From Pseudomonas sp. P8_241 (GTDB taxonomy: Bacteria > Pseudomonadota > Gammaproteobacteria > Pseudomonadales > Pseudomonadaceae): a DNA stretch of 64,000 nt. The notes below the pieces were generated by a model. The model was given only the letters and a program-made list of their open reading frames with translations, did not search any database and had not been told where the DNA came from. The stretch lies in the NCBI RefSeq assembly GCF_034008315.1, contig NZ_CP125377.1, positions 5,210,501-5,274,500 on the forward strand, given 5' to 3'. How positions within the stretch are numbered: the stretch's first letter is position 1; the number at the start of each line of letters is the position of its first letter. Positions 56,944-64,000 of the stretch are shown piece after piece. The position numbers and the translations under genes were made by a program.

Positions 56944-57888
56944 ATGATTCATGACACTTTCTGGCTGACCACGAGTGACCACAGCCGCCTTTTCATCAAT
57001 CAGTGGCTGCCTGCGGGCGGCCTGAAGGCAGTGATTCTGCTGGCCCACGGCATGGCCGAACACAGTGGCCGATATGCCGACCTGGCGGAAAAACTCTGTG
57101 AACAGGGCTATGGCGTCTGTGCACCGGACTTGCGTGGACATGGCAGAACTGCCGAAAACGGGACTCTTGGCCACTTCGCCGACAACGATGGTTGGTGCAA
57201 GGTTGTCAGTGACCTCGCCAGCCTTAACCAGCACATCGGCCTGCAGCATCCCGGCGTGGCGATCATGCTGCTCGGTCACAGCATGGGCAGTTACATCGCC
57301 CAGGCTTATCTGCTGCACCATAGCGCCAGCCTGCACGGGGCGGTTCTCAGCGGTTCGAACTTCCAGCCTGTGGCGCTCTATCGCGCGGCCCGGCAAATCG
57401 CTCGCCTCGAGCGCCTGCGCCAAGGACCGAAGGGACGCAGTGCGTTGATCGAATGGTTGTCATTCGGTTCGTTCAACAACAAATTCAAACCGGTGCGCAC
57501 CCGGTTCGACTGGCTCAGCCGCGATCCGGCGCAAGTCGACTTGTACGCCAACGATCCACTGTGCGGCTTTCGCTGCACCAATCAACTGTGGATCGACTTG
57601 CTGGGTGGGTTGCAGCAAATCAGCAAAGCGTCCAATCTCGCGCAGATCGATCCGGGCCTGCCGCTGCTGGTAATTGGCGGTGAATGTGATCCGGTGAGTG
57701 AAGGCAAGCGTCTGAATGATCTGGCCAGCGCCTTGCGCGCGGCCGGCAACCAACACGTGCAACTGACGATTTACCCACAGGCACGGCACGAACTGTTCAA
57801 CGAAAGCAATCGCGATGAAGTCATCGCCGATGTTTTGAACTGGATCGCACAGGCCTTGAGCAGCCCTCGGCCACCCAGATCGGAATAG
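56944..57888 (+). CDS. Monoacylglycerol-lipase-like alpha/beta hydrolase
   Basis: 314 residues from ATG 56944 (AAAGGA upstream). Serine-hydrolase fold with nucleophile elbow LGHSMGSY (GHSMG, Ser about residue 114), oxyanion region AHGMAEHSGRY, acid in GGECDPVS and His in ARHELFNE. It resembles PldB/monoacylglycerol lipase and PA3301. Divergent from fadD2, so it may release fatty acids for activation by FadD. No signal peptide. Confidence 0.88.
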   Translation: MIHDTFWLTTSDHSRLFINQWLPAGGLKAVILLAHGMAEHSGRYADLAEKLCEQGYGVCAPDLRGHGRTAENGTLGHFADNDGWCKVVSDLASLNQHIGLQHPGVAIMLLGHSMGSYIAQAYLLHHSASLHGAVLSGSNFQPVALYRAARQIARLERLRQGPKGRSALIEWLSFGSFNNKFKPVRTRFDWLSRDPAQVDLYANDPLCGFRCTNQLWIDLLGGLQQISKASNLAQIDPGLPLLVIGGECDPVSEGKRLNDLASALRAAGNQHVQLTIYPQARHELFNESNRDEVIADVLNWIAQALSSPRPPRSE

Positions 57889-57928
57889 CTTTTGTGAATT
57901 TTCTTATTCGTCACAGGAATTGAGACAG

Positions 57929-58399
57929 ATGACCCAGGTTACCAACACGCCATACGAATCACTGGAAGTCGGCCAGACGGCCAGCTTCAGCAAGACGGTC
58001 GAAGAGCGAGACATTCAGCTGTTCGCCGCGATGTCGGGCGATCACAACCCTGTGCACCTGGATGCCGAATACGCCGCCAGCACCATGTTCAAGGAGCGCA
58101 TCGCTCACGGCATGTTCAGCGGTGCGCTGATCAGTGCGGCAGTTGCCTGTGAATTGCCTGGGCCCGGGACCATTTACATCGGTCAGCAAATGAGCTTTCA
58201 GAAGCCGGTGAAAATTGGCGACACCCTGACCGTGCGTCTGGAAATCCTCGAAAAACTGCCGAAATTCCGCGTGCGCATTGCCACCCGCGTATTCAACCAG
58301 CGCGATGAGTTGGTGGTGGATGGCGAGGCGGAGATTCTGGCACCCCGCAAACAACAGAGCGTGACATTGACCGAGCTGCCGGCCATCAGCATTGGTTGA
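57929..58399 (+). CDS. MaoC-family (R)-specific enoyl-CoA hydratase-like protein
   Basis: 156 residues from ATG 57929 (AGGAA upstream), the same length as PA3302. Hot-dog fold with the hydratase-2 motif FAAMSGDHNPVHLDAEYA (catalytic Asp and His). Such enzymes hydrate trans-2-enoyl-CoA to (R)-3-hydroxyacyl-CoA, linking beta-oxidation to PHA or lipid synthesis. It lies 40 bases after the lipase-like gene. Confidence 0.9.
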   Translation: MTQVTNTPYESLEVGQTASFSKTVEERDIQLFAAMSGDHNPVHLDAEYAASTMFKERIAHGMFSGALISAAVACELPGPGTIYIGQQMSFQKPVKIGDTLTVRLEILEKLPKFRVRIATRVFNQRDELVVDGEAEILAPRKQQSVTLTELPAISIG

Positions 58400-58403
58400 T
58401 CGC

Positions 58404-58476
58404 TAAAAAGATCGCAGCCTGCGGCAGCTCCTACGGAATTTCGCGTGTAGGAGCCGCCGCAGGCTGCGATCTTTTG
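58404..58476. repeat. REP pair (GATCGCAGCC type)
   Basis: AAAAAGATCGCAGCCTGCGG and an inverted copy lie between maoC-like and the convergent PA2169-like gene. Confidence 0.9.
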
Positions 58477-58480
58477 ATCC

Positions 58481-58510
58481 AAAAAAACGCCAGTTTTACT
58501 GGCGTTTTTA
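58481..58510. terminator. Bidirectional terminator
   Basis: AAAAAAACGCCAG TTTT CTGGCGTTTTTA-type stem between convergent genes, with A and T tracts on either side. Confidence 0.9.
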
Positions 58511-58517
58511 ATAGGTG

Positions 58518-58985
58518 TTACGAGCGAGCACGGGCCTGGTTACGCAGGGCTTTTACTTGATCGTGGTTACGCTGCACACCGTGGTATTGACGCTCAACCA
58601 GATCACGAATACCGACCAGGTTGTGTTTGTTGATTTTTTCCATGGCGTCCCGATACGCCTTCATTGCATGGTCTTCACCACGCTCTGCTTCGTTGAGAAC
58701 AGCCTCCTCGTCCTTGCCGGTGAACATTGACTTCACATCGACCCAACGACGATGAAGGTCGCCGCTGACACTGGTGGAAGTTTCCGGGTCGCCACCCATC
58801 GAACGAACCGCGCTCTGCAACTCAGCCGCTGCGCTACCACAATCAGCGGAACGTTGAACAAAGAGGGTTTTGAGTTCAGGGTGTTTGATGTCTTCAGCGC
58901 AAGTCTTGAACCCTTCCTGTCCGTCCTTGCAGGTTTCAATAAGGTCGTTGAGTACAGAAATGGATTCTTTATTAATGTCGGTCAT
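58518..58985 (-). CDS. PA2169-family four-helix-bundle protein (DUF2383)
   Basis: 155 residues, all-helical, ferritin-like, with acidic residues in DHAMKAYRDAM and IETCKDGQEGFKTCAEDI. Family members in Pseudomonas are stress and stationary-phase proteins of unknown activity. A ribosome-binding site (AAGGAATTG) precedes ATG 58985. Confidence 0.9.
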   Translation of the reverse strand: MTDINKESISVLNDLIETCKDGQEGFKTCAEDIKHPELKTLFVQRSADCGSAAAELQSAVRSMGGDPETSTSVSGDLHRRWVDVKSMFTGKDEEAVLNEAERGEDHAMKAYRDAMEKINKHNLVGIRDLVERQYHGVQRNHDQVKALRNQARARS

Positions 58986-59188
58986 TTTTCAATTCCTTGC
59001 GGTTGATGAAAGATGCAATAAGTAGTGCACCCTGCATGCCACTCCGGAACCGTTAATTAAATCGTTATTTATCAGATACTTAGCAACAACATAGAAATCT
59101 GTATCCGTTTTTTTTGCATGAACTGTCAATTGGCCTGCATGCAGAATGCCTGTATTTTCCTTCCTGACTGACTCCAGACGACTGATCG

Positions 59189-59425
59189 ATGAACCCCGAA
59201 AAGCTTGAACTGCTGATCACACGCCAAATGCCCTTCGGCAAGTACAAGGGTCGAATCATTGCCGACCTGCCCGGCCCCTACCTGAACTGGTTCGCCCGGG
59301 AAGGTTTCCCCCATGGCGAACTCGGCGGTCTGTTGGCCCTGATGCAGGAAATCGATCACAACGGTTTGTCAGACTTGCTCGAACCGCTGCGCGCCAAGCA
59401 CGGCAAACCTGCCCCACGTCACTGA
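59189..59425 (+). CDS. DUF3820-family protein (putative quorum-sensing-regulated factor)
   Basis: 78 residues. The core is QMPFGKYKGRIIADLPGPYL followed by NWFAREGFPHGELGGLLALM, characteristic of DUF3820. One member from P. aeruginosa was described as a quorum-regulated virulence factor; the molecular function is unknown. Upstream of the aminotransferase-like gene with 32 bases between stop and its start. Confidence 0.92.
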   Translation: MNPEKLELLITRQMPFGKYKGRIIADLPGPYLNWFAREGFPHGELGGLLALMQEIDHNGLSDLLEPLRAKHGKPAPRH

Positions 59426-59457
59426 CTGGCTTATCCGCCCCCAGATTGAGTAACTCC

Positions 59458-60639
59458 ATGCCTGACAACACCCTGCGTGCCCGTGATGAAGCGTTCTGGC
59501 AAACCTTCGCCGACCGATACGAGGTCGAACCCGGCCCGATCAACCTTGAAAACGGTTACTTCGGGCGCATGTCGCGCACGGTGGTCGAGGAATATCAGCG
59601 CAACATCGAGTTCATCAACCGCAGCAACTCGGTCTATGTGCGCCAGCGCTTCGAACAAGGTGACAGCCTGAAAATCCGCGCACCGTTGTCCAGACTGATT
59701 GGCGCCTGCGCTGACAGCATTGCCCTCACCCGCAATGCATCGGAGGGTTTGCAGTCGCTGATCCGCAACTACAACCTCCTTCAGCCCGGTGATCAGGTGC
59801 TGGTCAGCGACCTGGAATACGACACGGTCAAAGGCGCGATACGCTGGCTGGCACGCAATCGCGGCGTTGAAGTGATCGAAATCGAACATTCGCATCCGGC
59901 AAGCTACGACAGTTTGCTGGTCACCTACCGTGACGCCTTCGCACGTCATCCGCGGCTCAAATTGATGGCCCTGACGCACGTCACTCATCGCACTGGCCTG
60001 GTGATGCCGGTGCAGGCGATTGCAGCCGCAGCCAAGGAACACGGGATCGATGTGATCCTCGACGGCGCCCACGCCCTCGGTCAGATCGAGTTTGATCTGA
60101 CCGAACTGGGCATCGCTTTCGCCGGTTTCAACCTGCACAAGTGGATCGGCGCACCGCTGACGCTGGGCTTTCTCTACATCGCCCCCGAACGTCTGGCCGA
60201 TATCGACCCGGACATGGGCGAAATGCATTTTCCAGTCACCGACATCCGTGCCCGCACCTCCTACAGCACGCCTAATATCCCTGCGCTGCTGACCTTGCCG
60301 CTGGTGCTCGAAGAACATTGGGCCATGGGCGGTGCCGCCGCCAAAGGCGCACGCCTCAATTACTTGCGCAACCGTTGGGTTGGCGCGGTACGCCAGTTGC
60401 CGGGCATCGAAGTCATGACCCCGGATGATCCGCGGCTGTACTGTGGCATCACCTCGATGCGCTTTACCCGCCATGCCGACCAGCAAGTGATGGTCGAGCG
60501 CCTGTTAAAGGAGTTCAACCTGTTCACTGTAACGCGCAGCGGTGCGGCGTGTGGTCCCTGCATCCGCATCACGCCTGGACTCATCAGCACCGCTGACGAC
60601 ATGGATGCACTGAGCAGCGCACTGACCCAACTGCGTTGA
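59458..60639 (+). CDS. Class-V aminotransferase-fold PLP enzyme (isopenicillin-N epimerase-like)
   Basis: 393 residues from ATG 59458 (a TTG four codons earlier is possible). The PLP lysine is in FNLHKWIGAP; DGAHALGQIEFD supplies the Asp that pairs with the cofactor. It resembles CefD/EgtE-like and cysteine-desulfurase-like proteins of the fold, but the substrate cannot be inferred. It reads toward the intradiol dioxygenase, which is convergent and ends 2 bases away. Confidence 0.87.
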   Translation: MPDNTLRARDEAFWQTFADRYEVEPGPINLENGYFGRMSRTVVEEYQRNIEFINRSNSVYVRQRFEQGDSLKIRAPLSRLIGACADSIALTRNASEGLQSLIRNYNLLQPGDQVLVSDLEYDTVKGAIRWLARNRGVEVIEIEHSHPASYDSLLVTYRDAFARHPRLKLMALTHVTHRTGLVMPVQAIAAAAKEHGIDVILDGAHALGQIEFDLTELGIAFAGFNLHKWIGAPLTLGFLYIAPERLADIDPDMGEMHFPVTDIRARTSYSTPNIPALLTLPLVLEEHWAMGGAAAKGARLNYLRNRWVGAVRQLPGIEVMTPDDPRLYCGITSMRFTRHADQQVMVERLLKEFNLFTVTRSGAACGPCIRITPGLISTADDMDALSSALTQLR

Positions 60640-60641
60640 CG

Positions 60642-61358
60642 TCAGACGGTGTATTTGTCGAAGTCTTCTGGTTTGATCTGTGTCGACACCGAGAAGGTGT
60701 CGATGCCGATGGTCATCTGCCCGAAAAAGCCGTCTTCATTCGAATCCCGCCCCAACGTGTGTACGTTCAGGATCGAGGCATCGCCGCCCATGGTCGAATA
60801 GTAGAAGTCTTCAGCGTTGGTCAGACGAGTTGAAGCACGCCCACCGTATTGACGGGCACACAGTGCTGAACGCGAGGCGACCTCAGGCAGGTAAAGCTGT
60901 CCGACCCAGGCGACATGCCTTTCCTCCAGATAATTGTTGCCTGCGGCAATGCGCACGGCGAGGTGAATATGCACGGCACGTCCGGCATAGAAACCCGGAT
61001 AGATAGTGGTGAAGCGGACGATGCCCGATTTGTCGCTGAACTGCGCGCCACGCAGGTAGGTATCGTCGTCGGTCCGCGCAATCGCGCCGATGTCACCGGA
61101 GTCAACCTCAACATCCGGATTGATCTTGCTCCAACCCGAATAGGCGCCCCGCGCATTGCAGTGCCAGATGTCCACCAGCGCATCCGGGACCGGTTCACCG
61201 GTCATGGCATCGATGATCGACAGTCGCAGCACGAGTGGAATGCCGTCGGCACCTTCGCTGATGTTTCGACGAATCAGTTTCGAGTTGCGGAAATAGGGGC
61301 CGGCAATTTGTTCCGGGGACAACAAAAAAAAAGAAGTAACTGGGGTGTTGGCGTCCAT
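60642..61358 (-). CDS. Intradiol ring-cleavage dioxygenase-like protein
   Basis: 238 residues from ATG 61358 (GAGAGAA upstream; the frame is open to 61631). Non-haem Fe(III) ligands are visible: Tyr in WHCNARGAYSGW, Tyr in TIYPGFYAG, and two His in GRAVHIHLAV. Related to protocatechuate 3,4-dioxygenase but shorter than catechol dioxygenases. No signal peptide is seen, and no aromatic pathway genes are nearby, so the substrate is unknown. Confidence 0.87.
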   Translation of the reverse strand: MDANTPVTSFFLLSPEQIAGPYFRNSKLIRRNISEGADGIPLVLRLSIIDAMTGEPVPDALVDIWHCNARGAYSGWSKINPDVEVDSGDIGAIARTDDDTYLRGAQFSDKSGIVRFTTIYPGFYAGRAVHIHLAVRIAAGNNYLEERHVAWVGQLYLPEVASRSALCARQYGGRASTRLTNAEDFYYSTMGGDASILNVHTLGRDSNEDGFFGQMTIGIDTFSVSTQIKPEDFDKYTV

Positions 61359-61480
61359 GACGTTCTCTCTTCCATAAGATGAACGCAGGCTAGCATCGGT
61401 CGATTTTGGGCATGCGGTAACTATGTATCGCATGATGTCGATGATTTCATGCGGCAGCTCCTGCACGTTGTTCTTCAGGC

Positions 61481-61513
61481 AAAAAAAAACGGTGCACCGA
61501 CCAAGCGCACCGT
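61481..61513 (-). terminator. Terminator of the zwf-pgl-eda operon
   Basis: On the minus strand ACGGTGCGCTTGG TC GGTGCACCGT (imperfect stem) followed by a run of nine T, about 40 bases after the eda stop. Confidence 0.85.
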
Positions 61514-61551
61514 AAAGCCGTAGAACACACAACGAAGTGTAGGGTGACGAA

Positions 61552-62217
61552 TCAGTCCAGCAACGCCAAAGCCTCGGCGGTGCATTCCTGAATGCGGGCC
61601 CAGTCGCCGTTCTTGATCCACTGCGGATCAAGCATCCAGCTACCGCCCACGCACATGACGTTCTTCAACGCCATGTAGCTCTTGATGTTGGCAGGACCGA
61701 CGCCGCCGGTCGGGCAGAATTTCACTTCGCCGAACGGGCCGCCCAGCGCCTTGATGGCCGCGACACCGCCGCTGACTTCAGCCGGAAACAGCTTGAAGCG
61801 GCGATAGCCGAGACCGTAGCCTTCCATGATGCCCGAGGCATTGCTGATCCCCGGCAACAGCGGAATCGGGCTGGCAACGCTGGCTTCCAGCAAGTCGCGC
61901 GTGATGCCTGGCGTGACGATGAACTGCGAGCCTGCCGCTTCAGCCGCGGCCAGCATGGTGCGGTCGAGCACGGTGCCGGCACCGGTCATCAGCTCCGGGC
62001 GCTGTTCGCGCAGGATCTGGATGGCCTTGAGGCCGAACTGCGAGCGCAGGGTCACTTCCAGGGCGGTCAGGCCACCGGCCGCGAGGGCATCGGCCAGCGG
62101 CAGAACGTCCTGCTCGCGGGCAATAGTGATCACCGGCAGGATCCGCGCCTTGGCGCAGAGGCTGTCGATCAGGGCAACTTTATCCGCCATGGAAACGGTC
62201 GGGGATGGGTTTGTCAT
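61552..62217 (-). CDS. eda: 2-keto-3-deoxy-6-phosphogluconate aldolase
   Basis: 221 residues from ATG 62217 (AAGGAACAG upstream; the frame extends to 62244). The Schiff-base Lys is in FRRFKLFPAEVSGG-type segment KLFPAEVSGG, with the active-site Glu in ALEVTLRS. It splits KDPG to pyruvate and glyceraldehyde-3-phosphate, the last step of the Entner-Doudoroff pathway. Third gene of zwf-pgl-eda. Confidence 0.95.
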   Translation of the reverse strand: MTNPSPTVSMADKVALIDSLCAKARILPVITIAREQDVLPLADALAAGGLTALEVTLRSQFGLKAIQILREQRPELMTGAGTVLDRTMLAAAEAAGSQFIVTPGITRDLLEASVASPIPLLPGISNASGIMEGYGLGYRRFKLFPAEVSGGVAAIKALGGPFGEVKFCPTGGVGPANIKSYMALKNVMCVGGSWMLDPQWIKNGDWARIQECTAEALALLD

Positions 62218-62234
62218 AGCGGCTGTTCCTTGGC

Positions 62235-62948
62235 TCATGGGCACCAGTAAATCTCTAACGTGGGTTGCAAAAACGCGCGAATCGGCATTGCGGCGACATC
62301 GTCACCGGCCAGTGCGATGTTCAGGGTGGTCAGCTTGGACTGACCGCAAATCGATAGAACTTTGTGTTTGGCCGAAGCCAGCAGCGCGCGACTCATGGTC
62401 AGGCGCTGATGCGGCACGGTCGGCGCCAGCATCGGCCAGCAGCGACGTATGCCATCGGCCTGCAATGCCTCGGCAAGATTCGGGCTATTGGGAAATAGCG
62501 AAGCGGTGTGACCGTCATCGCCCATGCCCAGCACCAGTACGTCGATCACCGGCAACTCGGAGAGCAAACGGTCAGCCTGATCGGCCGCCTGTTCCAGGTT
62601 GGCGCTAGCGCTGTACAGACTCAAAAACTGAGCCTTGGCCGCCGGGCCTTGCAATAGGTAGCGCTTGATCAAGCCGGCATTGCTGTCGGCATGTTCAACC
62701 GGCACCCAGCGCTCATCAGCCAGGCTGATCACCACGTTCGACCAGTCCAGCTTCTGCTTGGCCAGGTGCTGGAAAAACGCCACCGGGCTGCGACCACCGG
62801 ACACCACCAGGGTGGCAGTGCCTTGGTCCTCAATGGCATCGCTCAGTTGCTTGGCCACGTTCAGCGCCAAACCTTCGGCCAGCAGCACCGCGCTCTTGAA
62901 CGCATGGGCGCTGACGCCCTGCGGCAGTTTCAAATCAGATATCGCCAT
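62235..62948 (-). CDS. pgl: 6-phosphogluconolactonase
   Basis: 237 residues from ATG 62948 (GGGAGG 7 bases upstream). The SugarP_isomerase-type fold is recognisable by [31 protein letters not shown] and [13 protein letters not shown]. It hydrolyses 6-phosphogluconolactone made by Zwf. It overlaps the zwf end by 14 bases, and eda starts 17 bases after its stop. Confidence 0.95.
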   Translation of the reverse strand: MAISDLKLPQGVSAHAFKSAVLLAEGLALNVAKQLSDAIEDQGTATLVVSGGRSPVAFFQHLAKQKLDWSNVVISLADERWVPVEHADSNAGLIKRYLLQGPAAKAQFLSLYSASANLEQAADQADRLLSELPVIDVLVLGMGDDGHTASLFPNSPNLAEALQADGIRRCWPMLAPTVPHQRLTMSRALLASAKHKVLSICGQSKLTTLNIALAGDDVAAMPIRAFLQPTLEIYWCP

Positions 62949-64000
62949 ACCATGACCTCCCATCCCGCGTGATCAGAGCAATGGAACTCATCGGCCCCCA
63001 GGACCCGGCCGCGTACGGCTTGGGCGCATCGCCGGATTTTTTCCACCCGGCGATCAACTGGTCACACCACTTCCACGCGGCTTCGATTTCATCTTTACGG
63101 ACAAACAGGTTCTGATTGCCGTGCATCACTTCCAGCAACAACCGTTCGTAGGCATCGGGAATCCGTGCGCTGCTCCAGGTGTCGGAAAAATTCAGCTGCA
63201 ACGGACCGCTGCGCAGCTGCATGCCCTTGTCCAGGCCTTGTTCTTTGGTCATAACGCGCAAGGAAATGCCTTCGTCCGGTTGCAGGCGGATAATCAGCTT
63301 GTTGCTGATTTGCAGGCGCTGCTCGGGGGCGAAGATGTAGTGCGACGGTTCCTTGAAGTGGATGACGATCTGCGACAGCTTCTGCGGCATGCGCTTGCCG
63401 GTCCGCAGGTAAAACGGCACGCCTGCCCAGCGCCAGTTGCGGATGTCGGCACGCAAGGCGACGAAGGTTTCGGTGTCGCTTTGGGTGTTGGAATTCGGTT
63501 CATCCAGGTAGCCCGGTACCGGTTTTCCTTCGCTGTAACCAGCGATGTACTGGCCGCGCACCACCTGTGTGGTCAGCCCTTCCGGGCTGATCGGCGCCAG
63601 GGCCTTGAGCACTTTGACTTTCTCGTCGCGGATGCTGTCGGCGGACAGGTCGGCCGGCGGGTCCATGGCGATCAGGCAGAGCAGTTGCAGCAGGTGATTC
63701 TGGATCATGTCCCGCAGCTGGCCGGCCTTGTCGAAGTAACCCCAGCGGCCTTCGATGCCGACCTTCTCGGCCACGGTGATTTCCACGTGGGAGATGTAGT
63801 TCTGATTCCACTGGGTTTCGAACAGGCTGTTGGCGAAACGCAACGCGATCAGATTCTGGACAGTTTCCTTACCCAGATAATGGTCGATGCGATAGGTGCG
63901 ATTCTCCGGGAAGAACTGCGCCACGGCGTCGTTGACCTTGCGCGAGGACTCCAGATCGGAACCGATCGGTTTTTCCAGCACTACGCGGGTGTTTTCCACC
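62935..64000 (-). CDS. zwf: Glucose-6-phosphate dehydrogenase, N-terminus beyond window edge
   Basis: The frame is open to the right end of the window, so only the C-terminal about 355 residues are present. The substrate-binding motif RIDHYLGKE is at the start, preceded by RVVLEKPIG. The C-terminus SWYGDI is intact. It oxidises glucose-6-phosphate to the lactone with NAD(P)+. The promoter and N-terminal nucleotide-binding domain are outside the window. HexR control known for this operon in Pseudomonas cannot be checked here. Confidence 0.95.
   Translation of the reverse strand, partial: VENTRVVLEKPIGSDLESSRKVNDAVAQFFPENRTYRIDHYLGKETVQNLIALRFANSLFETQWNQNYISHVEITVAEKVGIEGRWGYFDKAGQLRDMIQNHLLQLLCLIAMDPPADLSADSIRDEKVKVLKALAPISPEGLTTQVVRGQYIAGYSEGKPVPGYLDEPNSNTQSDTETFVALRADIRNWRWAGVPFYLRTGKRMPQKLSQIVIHFKEPSHYIFAPEQRLQISNKLIIRLQPDEGISLRVMTKEQGLDKGMQLRSGPLQLNFSDTWSSARIPDAYERLLLEVMHGNQNLFVRKDEIEAAWKWCDQLIAGWKKSGDAPKPYAAGSWGPMSSIALITRDGRSWYGDI

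Overview
The window is a stretch of chromosome from a Pseudomonas, most probably of the P. fluorescens group. The evidence is the high GC content, the gene content and order (proS next to a lipoprotein gene, dinB, mprF-acvB, kup, rimO; fadD1-fadD2-hydrolase-maoC; zwf-pgl-eda; gntR/gntK/gntP), and the many REP-type inverted repeats typical of that group. I see no phage, insertion sequence, CRISPR array, secretion island or rRNA. It is mostly core and soft-core genome. Two genes run off the ends: an OmpA-like lipoprotein at the left edge and zwf at the right edge.

Left part (1-18 kb). Two tandem OmpA-family lipoproteins with similar mRNA leaders are followed by a run of small genes (DUF6231-like, YchJ, a LEA-type-2 lipoprotein, a His-rich SEC-C protein), an isochorismatase-fold enzyme that lacks the usual nucleophilic Cys, and a QuiP-like acylase. 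The ligase-associated DNA-repair set comes next: exonuclease and ATP-dependent ligase at 6.8-9.5 kb, Lhr-type helicase and PdeM phosphoesterase at 14.6-17.8 kb. It is interrupted by a complete polar amino-acid ABC transporter operon (binding protein, two permeases, an AstE-like hydrolase, ATPase) and an orphan gene.

Middle (18-45 kb). This holds dcd, a cold-shock gene, a DUF481 protein, an alkyltransferase-like protein, ampG, proS, dinB with a LexA box, two identical initiator tRNA genes with their own promoters and terminators, and mprF with its partner acvB/virJ (aminoacyl-phosphatidylglycerol synthesis and turnover). Then come kup, rimO, GNAT acetyltransferases, an S4-domain pseudouridine-synthase-like protein whose catalytic Asp appears to be missing, an ECF42-type sigma factor with its DGPF partner, a LysE exporter and alaC.

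Right part (43-64 kb). The gluconate genes (gntP, gntK, divergent gntR) carry recognisable GntR operators. A GST, a soluble PAS-PAS chemoreceptor, a 36-residue lysine-rich protein, a deformylase, a BrkB-family membrane protein and stress-type small proteins (CsbD, PA2169-like) follow. Fatty-acid activation genes fadD1/fadD2, a monoacylglycerol-lipase-like hydrolase and a MaoC hydratase form a fatty-acid block. The window ends with a class-V aminotransferase fold protein, an intradiol dioxygenase and the Entner-Doudoroff operon zwf-pgl-eda, which together with gntK channels gluconate and glucose into KDPG cleavage.

I found no obvious large undescribed system. The items most worth a second look are the split repair cluster, the two enzymes with substituted catalytic residues, the hairpin-masked ribosome-binding sites of the OmpA pair, the REP that supplies the end of PdeM, the perfect palindrome upstream of fadD1, and the small lysine-rich protein.
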